In this document: positions 9,001 through 21,000 of the stretch, one piece after another
Position numbering within the stretch: the stretch's first letter is position 1
How the letters are laid out: each line of letters begins with the position of its first letter
Origin: Rhizobium sp. BK602
GTDB lineage: Bacteria > Pseudomonadota > Alphaproteobacteria > Rhizobiales > Rhizobiaceae
Reading direction: 5' to 3'
NCBI RefSeq assembly: GCF_014195095.1
Contig: NZ_JACIBC010000005.1
Location: 495,989 to 559,988 of the forward strand
DNA: 64,000 nt
Position numbers and translations under genes: made by a program
The notes under the pieces: model-generated
Told to the model about the DNA's origin: nothing
The model's database searches: none
The model's input: the letters and a program-made list of their open reading frames with translations, nothing else

Positions 9001-12000
9001 CGAGTTCATGATGCTCTGGGCCGCCTTGCCGATCTGGCTTGTCACCGAGATGGTCACACCGGCAAAGGTCTTTTCATGCACCTCCTCGTAATTGGTGACG
9101 TCATTGGCCGAGAGCAGATTGATATCCTTGCCCGCGAAGAGATTGACATCGCGCTCGGCCGAGGCGCTGGTCGCCTGCAGGTTGACATTGTTGCCGGCCG
9201 AAATGTTGAGATCGCGCCCGGCCGAAAGCTCGGAGACGGCATTGGTATCGGACTGCTGCGCCTTGCTGTCCTTGGTCGATTGCGCGCCGATGCCGATCGA
9301 GAAGCCGCCATTGCCGGCGGAAAGAGCAAGACCGAAGCCGGATTTCTTCTGCTGTTCGGACTGTGACGAGCTTTCCGCGCCCGGGGTGACGTTGACGTCG
9401 CGGGCGGCCGAGAGGTTGATATCGCGATCGGCGCTGACCGACGATCCCATGATGTTGAGATCGGTTGCCCGCGCGGTCAGATTGACATCCTTGCCGGCCG
9501 AAAGCTCGGAGCCGATATTATCGGTCGAAGATTGCTGGCCCTGCTTTTCGTTCTTGCCGTAGAGCGAGATGAAGCCGCCGCCGGAACCGACGAACAGGCC
9601 AGAATCCTTGCGCTGGCTGTCCGACTGATGGTTTTCCTGTGCGCCGATGACGGAAACGCTCTCACCGGAGACGTTCAGCGAGCCGTCGGCATTGATTTTC
9701 GAGCCGACGATGGCTGCCGCCTTGCCGGCGTCGAGATTGACGTCGCCGGAGGCCGAGAGCTGCGATCCGACCGTCGTCTCGTTATAGCCGTCATAGCTGT
9801 AGCTTCCGCTGCGCAGGAAACCCTTGCTCTTCGACTTGTCGTTTTCGGTTTCGGTATCCTTGCCGGCGCTGACGATCAGATTGCCGCCGGTCTGGACATT
9901 CAGGTCGGCAACATGCGTATCGTCGCCCGCCGTCACCTTGGAGGCCGAAATGGTCGTATCGCCGCCCGAGACGATCGTCGCGCCGTCCTTGCCGGAGATT
10001 GAGGATCCGACGGCCGTCGTATTTTCAAGATGACCCGAGACGGTCTCCTTCTTCGAGCCGAAGAAGCCGCTCTTCTTGGTCGATCCCTTCACATCGAGCG
10101 TATAGGCATCCGTCGCCTCGGCGATGGTGATATCGCCCTTTGCCTGTAGCCCGAGCGTGCCGTCGGCCACCATCGTCGAGCCGATGAAGTTGATATCGTT
10201 GCCAGACTTGGCAACGATATCGCCACCCGCCGTGATGGTGGAACCGCCATGCGCCAGGGAGGACGAGGAACTGTGACCGGAGACGGAAGTCTCCTGCCCC
10301 TGCGAGGTGACGACATTGATATCACCGTTGGCCGTGAGGCCGAGGCTGCCGCTAGCCTTCAGATCAGAACCCGAGATCAGCAGCCCGTCATTGGCAGTGA
10401 CCACCAGATTACCACCGGCCATGAGCTGTGAGCCTTGCTGCTCGGTGCCGGACTTGCGCGTGTAGCCATCATCGGTCTGCCGGGTGAGATCGGTCGATAC
10501 GACAGTGACGGATCCCTGCTTTGCCGTGATTGACAGACCGCCGCCCGCCTTGGCGGAGGAGCCGATGATATCGACGCCCTGATTGGCGTCGATCGTCAGA
10601 TTGCCGCCAGTCTCAATGCGGGTGCCGGTCGCATTTTGTTGTCCGCCATTATCGACTTTCGTGGTGGCGAGCGTGATGGTCTGGCCGGAAAGCTGTGCTG
10701 CGCCACCGGCAGCGATCTTCGAACCCGTCAGAGACAGGTTGCCGCCGCCGGCATCGACTTTCAGGCCGCCGCCAGCCGTTATTCCACCGCTGGAAGCAAC
10801 AACCGACTGCCCGCCGATGGTCATCGTCTGCGCGGCAAGCGTAATGCCGTTCGAGGCGCTGAGGTTCAGGTTGCCGCCGGCAAGGAAGGTGCCACCGTTG
10901 GCCTGAATGGTCGTTGCATCGATTGTCATGCCGTCAGCTGCGGCGATCGCACCGGAATTGTTAAGATTACCGGCATCAATGTTGACTGTGCTACCTGCGA
11001 TGATAGCGCCTGCGCCATTCAGTTTCGCGCGGTCGGCTGCGGAGAGATAAACGACAGGCACCAGCACCTGCGCACCATTGATCGTCTCCGTCTGATAGAT
11101 CACGATCGACTGTGTAAGATTGGCTACCTGTTCCGGCGTGAGCGCCTGTCCCAGAGCGAGGCCGTTCGCCTCCGCATAGGCAACGCCATTGTCGAGCAGG
11201 GACTTCATCTGGTCGGTCGCGTTGTCACCCGGGATGAAGGAGCCCGCTCCCAATCCATTGCCAACCAACTGCCGCAACTGCGTGTCGACCAGCTGATTGT
11301 CGAAATAGGCGTCTCCCAGGAACGGCACCTTGGTTTCGAGCGTGTAGCCGACGCGGTCGATGAAATATCCGGAGCCGTAGAATTTGGAGACATCGAGGAA
11401 GGCCGCACGCGTCTCCAGCAGGAAGACCTGGCCGGGAACCGTGCCACCGACACCACCGGATTGCGGCTTGGCAAGGGAAGCCAGTTCAGCCCCATTTACC
11501 CGCAGAATCTCGGCGAGATTGCCGCTGCCGCCCAAGGCAACGCTGAGCTTGCCTATCAGGCTGTTCGAATCGACGGAAGCGCCGGCAGCAGCCGTCAGAT
11601 TGCCGCCATTGAGCGAAGCCCCCGTGTCCGCAATCGGGCCACTACCAGCAATTGCGACACCCGTTGTGGCCAAACTGCTGCCATTTGCTGTCGCAGAGCC
11701 TGTAGCCGTCAGACCACTGGCGCTAACGGATGCCACTCCATCTGCCGTCAGACCGGATCCGCTGATTGCGACGCCGCCGCCTGCCGTCACACCGGCATTC
11801 TTGACTGAGAGGTTTCCGGTTGCAGCAAGACCGCTGTCGACGATTGCGGGGCCGCTGCCAAGCATTAGGCTGTTTCCGGTAACGGATGGACCATTCCCGA
11901 CATTGGCGCCACCATTGGCAGCAATGCCGGCAAGTGCGGCATTGACACTAAACAACGCACCGCCCGCCGTCATACTACCGAGCGCCGAGAGAGGGTTGCC

Positions 12001-15000
12001 TGGATCGCTTCGCGCTGCGAGGCTTGCACTCCCTGAGACAGACCCCGGTGCAGCAGAGTTGTTTATCGCCCCGAAGGCAAGATTGAGGGCACCTCTAGCC
12101 TTGATATTGCCGGCGGCACTGGCGATCACCTGCGTATTCGAGACGATCGAGGTGCCGTTGGCTATATCGCGGGAGGGATTGGCAGAGCCGTCGGCATTGT
12201 AAGCCGAACATGTGCTCTGGGCGTTGCACGTCAACATGGTGGTGCGATAGAGCGCGACGCCCTGATTGTTGAGCGTTCCGCCCTTCAGCGACGCATTGCC
12301 GCCGGCTTCGATGGAGCTGTAGGAATTGTTGAGATTGGTGGCATCGATCGTGAGATTGCCGCCGGCACGGATTACGCCCTCGGGGCTCAGCGGGCTCGTG
12401 AATCGGTCTTCATAGATCGACTGGCTGATGTTGGCGCCCCAGTCCCAGCTGTAGGTCGTGCTGGTGTCGGAGCCATTCTTGACGACTTCATCGACGATGA
12501 AATAGCGCGATGGGTTGTTGGGATCGAGAACCGGATTGCCGTTGGCGTCCTTCGGCACGCGATCCTTGATCCAGTTGAAGATCGGCCGGACTTCCGTCGG
12601 TCCCTTGCCCGATATCCAGGTCCAGGCGCGATAGCTCGTGCCGTCCGCAAGCGTCGAGACGGACCAGAGCTGCGGCTGATATTCCTGCCAGGACGGCGGG
12701 TTAACACCTGGATAGAGTTGAAACATGTTCTGGTCGACGGTTTCCAGGTAAGCGAAGGGCTGCCCCGCAATATCCGGATTGAGCACGAAGGTTCCGACCA
12801 CAGCGCCCGAGGAGATCAACTGTCCTGTCACCCAGGTCGGCGCCGTTGATCTTTGATTGGTGAGATTGGATGTCAGGATCGAGGCGCTTCCATCCGATTG
12901 AATCAGACCGGACGTGTTGATGACGGCACCATTGCGCTGACCGGACACGGCACCCTGGATGGTAAGATCGCCACTCGAGACGATAGCGCCCTGATCGTTG
13001 GCAAGGACGCCGCCGACAAAGAGATCGATGTTCCTGCTGGCGAAGATCAGGCCAGACGAGGTGTTTTTCAGATCGCTCGTCGTGCGCAAGAGAAGGTTAT
13101 TGCCGGCGGCCAACTGGCCTGCGTTGGTGAACGACGGCAAGATCAATGCAAGGTCGTGTGCGGCCAGCAACGCCGTGCTTGCGTTTGCCGTCAAGCCCGC
13201 GGCCGAGATGTTGATGTCACCGGAGCCGCCAGCGTTGGTCACGGTATTGACGTGGGCGCCTGAGAAATCGGCAGTGCCCGAGAGATTGAGCACGAGGCCA
13301 CCGAATACGAGGCTGGAATTCGCGAAGTTGGCGGAAGAAGCGTTGAGCGTCAACGTACCGCCGCCGGCGATCTTGTTGCCTCTTGTGCCGGAGAGATCGA
13401 CAGCACCGGTATTGATAGTTAGATTGCCACCGACCCGTGTGGTATTAGTATAGGTGATCGCGCCCGGAGCGGTGAGCGTGGCGTCACCGAGGCTCTGCAG
13501 ACTGGAATAGGCAATGTTCTGCGTGGCATTGGCGGCCAGACTACCGCCAGACAGCAACGCGTTTGCGTTGATGCCCCCGTCCGAAGCCGACAACGTGGCT
13601 GCGCCTGCGCGCTGCAGCATCAGACTGCCATTCACCGAAACCTGGGTCGCGGCAAAGTCCACACCGGATACCAATGTGTCGATCGTGATCGACCGTGCCG
13701 TCAGATTGACGTTGCCGGCCGCAAGAGACTGGCCGCTGAGCGTGATCGCGTTGCCGGCATTCAGGACGATGTCGCGATGGGCCACAGCCTTGGCGCTGAC
13801 ATTCCCGACCGCCGTAGCAGAGATGTTGCCGGCGGCAAGCAGATTGTTGGCACTGATATCGCCAGCCGTGGCAGTGAGCGAAACATTACCTGCCTGCCCA
13901 AGGACAATGCCTGATGACGATTGGCTTGTTGCTGCGAAGTCGACGCCAGCGACGATGACGCTTCCGTCGATGCTCCCGCCGGTTATCGAAACGTTGCCCG
14001 CACCCAAAAGTTGGCCATTGATTTCCACGCGGCCGCTTCCGGTCGCCGGAGCGGCCGCATCGATCGAGACGGCGCCGTAACCGGTAATATTGCTTGCTGT
14101 GAATGCGTTGGCCTCGACATCGAGGGCTCCTGCCACAATCAGCGATCCAGTGGCGGCACTTCCGGCTTGAATGGTGAGATCGCCGCTCGGTCCAACGACA
14201 ATGGCGCCATTCAAGGAACGGGCGGTTGCGGCAAAATCGACGCCCGTAACAGTCTGGTTGGACTGCACAGCCTGGCCGGAGAGTAGAATCCTGCCCGCAC
14301 CCAACAATTGACCCGTAATCTTAACGCTGTTGCCGCCAACAAGGGCGATATCCTTGTGCGCGATCACAGAGGTGGCGGAGATATCAGCCGCATCCACATT
14401 GAGGCTGCCTGCCGACAACAGGGTCTGGTTAGTGACGCCCGCGGATGCGGAAAGCTCCATATCGCCTGTTTGGCCTAGCATGATGCCGCCGCTGGATGCG
14501 TTGGTGGCAGCAAAATCGACACCCGAGATCAGAACCGGCGCGCTGATGTGACCACCGCTTAACGCGAGCCTGCCGCCCGCGAGGATCTGATTTCCCACGT
14601 CGACATTGCCGGCGATATCTATGCCACCATGGCTGGTGATGCTGTCTGCCTTGATGCTTGCAGCCCGTGCCGTGAAATCACTCGCCGACAACAGCGCTGT
14701 GGAAGCAACATTGCCGCTGGCGATCAGTGTCATGGCGCCACTGGCGCCAAGAACGATATTGCCGGCGGCGGCGTTTGTCTGATCGAAGTCAACGCCAGAA
14801 ATCAGGATCGGTGCCTCGATGCTGCCGCCCTTGACTGCCAAGTCTCCGGCAGACAAGATCCGAGAGCTTGCGTTCAGATCGGCGAGAATATCGACGTTAC
14901 CGTGCGAGGTAAGGCTATCCACTTCGAGATTGCTGGCGTTCACCGTCACGTCGCCGCCGGAAAGCATGGCACCGGCCGTCGCGTGACCGGTGGTTTTGAC

Positions 15001-18000
15001 GCTCATGGACCCTGATCGTCCAAGGACGATATTGCCGCCGCTGGCATCGGTCGCGGCAAAATCTACGCCGGAGGCCAGAAGACCTGCCTTGAGGCTGTCA
15101 CCCGTGACGCTGAGCGCTCCGCCCGAGAGCATCTGGCCAGTAACATCGACACTTCCCTGCAAATCAGTCGCGCCGTGGCTGGTGATGCTTGCTGCTCTAA
15201 ACGCGTTCGCCTTCCCCGTAAGATCAGCGGCGGCCAAAAGCGTGCCGACACTCACATCACCTGTCGAATTCAGCCGGAGCTCCCCACTTGCCGTCTGGAT
15301 AATGTTGCCGCTCGCGGCTGCCGTCCTGGCAAAATCGACACCCGTGACGATCGCGCCTGCCTGAACGCCCGATCCGGAGATGGAGATATCGCCAGCACCG
15401 AGGACCTGGCCGCTTACGTCCACGCGACCGCTCGCGGCCGTCGTTGCCGGGATCGTAGAGAGCGTAATGGTGCCGTGCCCCGTAATCGCATCAGCCGCGA
15501 TTGCGGCAGCACTGATATCGACGGCGCCAGCGGCAAGGATCGTCGAAGATTTCGATCCGCCATTGAGCGTAACCTTCAGGCCTCCGTTGGAAGAGAGCTT
15601 GATGTCACCGCCGGCCGCCTCGGTCGCACTGAAGTCGACGCCCGCGACGATCGCCTGGGCTGCAAGGCTCTGTCCGCTGATCAACACATCGCCTGCGCTC
15701 AGAATCTGGCCATTGATGCTCGTGGCGCCATCAAGCGCGATATCGCCATGTGCCGTCACGCTATCCAAGATAACGGTCTGACCGGCGCCATCCAGTCGAC
15801 CGGCAGACAGGAGTGTACCGGCCTTGACGATTCCGGCGGCGTTGAGCTTCAGGTCGCCGCTGCCGGCCAGAATAATGCCGCCGTTGGCTGCAGCCGTCGC
15901 CGCGAAATCGACGCCGGACACGACAGCGCCGGCGCGAATGTCGCCACCGGAGATATCGATGTTGCGCGCCGCAAGGACCTGGGTCCCAATGTTGGTGGAA
16001 CCGGCAAACTTGATGTCGCGATGGCTTGTAACATTGCCTGCCGTGATCGTCTGCCCCGAGACGCTGATATCGCCAGCAGCCTGCATGGTTGAGACTGAGA
16101 CATCGCCTCCCGCTGTCACCTTCAGATCACCGGTTGGGGCAAGCAGGATATCGCCTCCCGACGCAACACTGGCCTGAAAGTCAACACCGGCAACGATCGT
16201 GTGGGCTGAAACAGCCTGCCCGCTGATCAGAACATTGCTGGCGGCAAGAATCTGGCCGCTGACATCCACATGACCGGCTGCGGTTGTCGCGTCGGCCACG
16301 CCCCGCAGCGCCAAATCGCCATGGGCCGTGATTGTGTCGGCAGTAATGTTTGCGCCAGAACCGTCAAGATTCCCGGCCGATAGCAACGTACCGACCTCAA
16401 TGTCAGCAGCGGAAAGAAGATTCAGATTGCCCCGTGCGCCGAGCGCAATAGCCGCACCGTTCGCGGCCGTCATGCGGAAATCGACGCCCGAAACGATAGC
16501 GCCTGCCTTGATGCCAGGCCCGGAAATACTGACATCGCCTGCGCCGAGCACTTGCCCGCCGACGGTCGTCGCTCCCAACAGAGCAATTTTGTCGTGTCCG
16601 GAAATGCGGCCAGCGGAAATAAGCGCAGCTTCTGCATCAATAACGCCGGCGGCAAGAATTTCCGCCGCCTTTGCCTCGCCCCTGACCTTGACGGTCAGAT
16701 CGCCGCTTTGCGAAAGCTGGATATCGCCGTTCGCGGCGTCGGTCGTACCAAAATCGATCCCGGCAACGATCGTTTGCGCTGATAGGCTCTGGCCTGTGAT
16801 CAGGACTTTGCCGGCGCCAAGGATTTGCCCGTTTACAATCACCCGGCCGCTTGCAATCGTCGGATTGGAGGAACCGTTGAGCGTGACATCGCCATGGGCG
16901 GTTACGTTGCCAACCTTGATCTCCGCGCCGTCGGCCTTGAGACTCGCGGCTGACAACAACGAGCCGGCATTAATCGCCCCACTCGACGTGAGCATCAGTT
17001 CGCCGCCGCCAGCCAGGGTGATGGTTCCACCAGAGGCCGCAGTTCGGGCAAAATCGACACCGGAGACCACAGCGCCGGCCTTGATGCCAGAACCGGAGAG
17101 ATTGATATCCCCGGCGCCCAATATCTGACCGCTAACGGCGGTCGCTCCGGAAAGTGTGATATCCTTATGGCTGGTAATGCTGTCGGCGGAGATGCTCCCA
17201 GCCTTTGCGTCGATGGAACCCGCGGCAAGAACCTTGGAGATCTTGGCTGCACCATTCACGGTGACCGTCAGATCGCCATTGGACGACAGCAGGATGTCGC
17301 CGCCCGATGCCGCCGTTCGATCAAAATCCATACCTGCTGCAACGGTCTCGGCCGTGATCGCCTGGCCGCTGATCAGCGCGTTGCCTGCACCCAGAATCTG
17401 ACCGCTGACAGTCGTGTCGCCGGAAAGCGTGATGTCGCCATGAGCGGTCACGGCACCGGCTGCGATTGTCGTGGCGGAAGCACTGAGCGCTCCCGCCGAC
17501 AGAAGCGTTGCCACGTCGAGCCTGTTTGCCGCAGAAAGCGAAAGTGCACCGTTGCCGGCTGCCATGGGCGCCAGAATGATCTTGCCACCAGCGGCTTCGG
17601 TCGCGGCGAAATCGACGCCGGTTATGATGGCATCGGCACGAATGTCAGCGCCGGAGATGGTGATGGCACCTGCACCCAACATTTGGCTGGTAACGTTCGT
17701 GCTGCCATCCAGGTTAATGTTGCGATGACCGGAAATCGCGCTCGATGTGATCGTCTGGCCTGACACTTTGATATTGCCGGCCGCAAGCAGAGTGGCCGCC
17801 GCCACATCGCCACCAGCCGTAACGGTCAAATCGCCGCTTTGCGTAAGCACAACTTTGCCATTTGCGGCCTTGGTGCCGTGGAAATCGACACCGGCGGCGA
17901 CCGTGCCGGCTCTGAGATCCTCTGCACTGATCAGTAGGTTGCCGGCTGCCAGAATCTGGCCGCTGACATCGATCCGACCACTTGCCATATCGGCAGAAAG

Positions 18001-21000
18001 TGTCAGGTCACCATGAGACGTAACCACGTCGGCCGCGATGGCGCCACCGCTCGCCTTGATCGATCCGGCCGAAAGCAACGTTGCGACGTCGAGCACGGAC
18101 CCTGCTGAGAGGACCAAGTTGCCATCATTGGCACCGCTGGCGAGCGTAATCGTTCCCCCGGCCGCTTTGGTGGCGCCAAAGTCAACGCCGGCGACGATTG
18201 CATCGGCATTTATGCTCGATCCGGAGATCGTAACGTCGCTCGCGCCGAGAACCTGTCGATTGACCTTGGTCACTCCGGAAAGCGTAATATCCTTGTGGCC
18301 TGTGATGGCATCTGCCGTGATGGTCCGCGCGGAACTGCGCAAATCGCCGGCGGCAAGGATGGTGGAGACAGAGATATCTCCGCCCACTGAAATATTCAGA
18401 TCGCCATTTGGCGACAGCAGAATATCGCCATTGGAAGCATTGGTGGCAGCAAAATCAACGCCAGCGGCAATCGTCCGAGCCGCCAGGCGCTGACCGCTGA
18501 TCAGCACATTGCCGGCCCCGAGAATCTGGCCGCTGGCAGCCACCGACCCATTTGTCGCGCCGGCATCAGCCGAAAGCACAAGATCGCCATGGGCGGTAAT
18601 ATTGTCGGCGGCGATCGTTGCCGCGTTGGCGCTGAGGTTACCACCAGACAGAAGTGTGGATGCAGCCAAAGCGCCCGTCGAGCTCAGCAGAAGGTTGCCG
18701 CTCTTCGTCAGTACGATATTGCCACCGGCAGCGGCCGTCGCGGCGAAATTGACGCCGGAAACGATGTTGTCAGCCTTGATGCTCGCCCCGGAAATTCGGA
18801 TGTCGTTCGCACCAAGGATCTGGTCGGTAACGCTCATCGCACCCGAAAGAGAAATATTTTGATGGCCGGTGACGGTATCGGCTGCCAAGGTTGCGCCATC
18901 GGCGGAGATGGCGCCGGCGGCCTGCATGTTCGAAATCGCTATGTCGCCCTTGGCGCTTATGGTCAGGTCGCCACGCGACGATAGCACGATCTTGCCGCCG
19001 GCCACTGTGGTACGATCAAAGTCGACACCCGCCGCGACGAGTTGCGACGAGACGCTTTCGCCGCTGATCAGCACGTTGCCGGCGACAAGGATTTGCCCGG
19101 TAATATTGAGCGCACCGTCAAGCCTGGTATCGCCATGGGATGTTATGTTCCCAGCAGCAACAGTCGCCCCGCTGGCATTGAGCTTGCCGGAGGAAAGCAG
19201 CGTGCCTGCCTTGAGGAGACCGGTGGCCGCAAGTGCCAAGTTTCCGGTGCCGGTTGCCGAAGGCGCAAGAACAATCTTACCTCCAGCCGCCTTTGTCGCT
19301 GCGATATCCACGCCGGAGACGATGGCGTCGGCAGCAATACTCGTGCCGGATATGCTGATATTACCGGCCCCGAGAATCTGACCGTCAATATCGGTCTTGC
19401 CGGCAAGCGTTATGTCTTTATGCCCCGTCACGGTATCGGCTGCTAGTGTCTGGCCGCGGACGAGCAGATCGCCGGCAGCGAGCATGGTGCCGGCGACAAG
19501 GTCGCGGGTGGCGGTTAGCTTCATATCCCCGCCAAGACCAAGTACGATATTTCCGCCAGCCGCCTTGGTCGCGACGAAATCGACACCGGAAATCAGGCTG
19601 TTTGCATGAATGACATCGCCAACAATCGTAAGATCGCCGGCTGACAACAGTTGACCGCTAACGTCAAGGCCACTCGAGACTGTGGTCTCGCCGTGGCTGC
19701 TGATGTTTTCGGCCTGCAAATGCGCGGCATTGGCACCGAAATTCCCGGATGACAGGAGATTGCCGACGACAATATTGCCGGAGGCGGCATCAAGCGTCAG
19801 CACGCCGTTCTGCGCAAGCATGATATTGCCGCCCGCGGCATCGGTAGCGGCAAAGTCGACACCGGCAGCGATCGTCTTCGCATAGATCGCGTTGCCATTG
19901 ATCGGCAATCGGCCCTTGGCGTCTATCCCGACGTTACTTCCGGCAAGAAGTTGGCCGGAAATGTTCGTCACAGCCTTTATATCGATCGCGCTATGGGCAG
20001 TAATGCCACCGGCCGACAACGTTGCCGCTTGAGCGCTGATATTGCCCGATGACTGGAGGCTTGCGGCGGTGATATCACCGGGTGCGGTCAACCGTAGGTC
20101 GGCCGCTTTGGCAAAAACAACTTTACCATTCGGGTCCGCCTGGGTGGCTGCAATATCGAGACCGGAGACCGTGGTGCCAGTCAAGATCGATCGGCCGGAA
20201 ACGGTAATGCCATTCCCGGCAAAAACATTGCCAACGGCAGCAATATCAAGGCCGGCATTGAGGGTGATATTGCCATAGCTCAGAAGCGATCCTGTTGCGA
20301 TCAAGCCGGCGGTAGCCATGAGGGACAAGTCGCCGCTTGTCTTGGCGGCGCCCGCGATCCGGATGTCTCCCAGAGATGCGGAAAGCAATGCGCCGCCGCC
20401 TACCGTCAGGCTACCGGCTGAGATACCGCCGCCCGAACTCATCTGCATGGTCGTGCCGCCGTTGACGTCGCCGGAAATGCTGAGCAGGCCACTGCCGCTT
20501 GCAAGCACGATATCGCTATCTGCTGCAACCGATTGCAGGGTAATACCCTGATCGGCCTGCACTTTGACCTTTTGTCTCGACGTGACCTTCGCGGCCGTGG
20601 CCTTCTGTTTCGAGGTGATGGTGACGCCATCGCGTCCCGATACATTGCCGATCGAAATCTTGCCATCAGCCGACAGCGTGAGTTCGCCGGCATTGGCGGC
20701 CATGTCGCCACTCATCTTGACGCCGGCACCCTTCTCCGTGACAACGACCTTGATGCGGTCGGCCTGCATGGCGCCGAGTGCCGTGCCGTCGATCGCATAT
20801 TCCGGCGTGCCGGAGGTGGCGGTCAGCGCCGTCGCCTCGCCAGTCGCGTAGTCATATTTGCTGGCTCCGCCCGTCAGCCGGATGGTCTTGCCATAGATCG
20901 GAGCATTCACATGGATCTGACGCGAGACGACATCGAACAGATCGACTGAGCCGGGAGCGGCCGCAAAGTTGCCGCCTGTCCCTTCAAAGGTCACGTCGCC

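Noticed and set aside
7399..9366. 655-codon open frame on the plus strand inside tpsA1
   Set aside because: It is antisense to the strongly supported haemagglutinin; long shadow frames are expected opposite GC-rich repetitive coding sequence, and its product is low-complexity Asp/Gly/Arg/Ala text without domains.
13650..20170. Regular repeats considered as a CRISPR array
   Set aside because: The ~283-base period lies in one open reading frame and encodes a beta-helix motif; repeats are degenerate with no spacer pattern and there are no cas genes.
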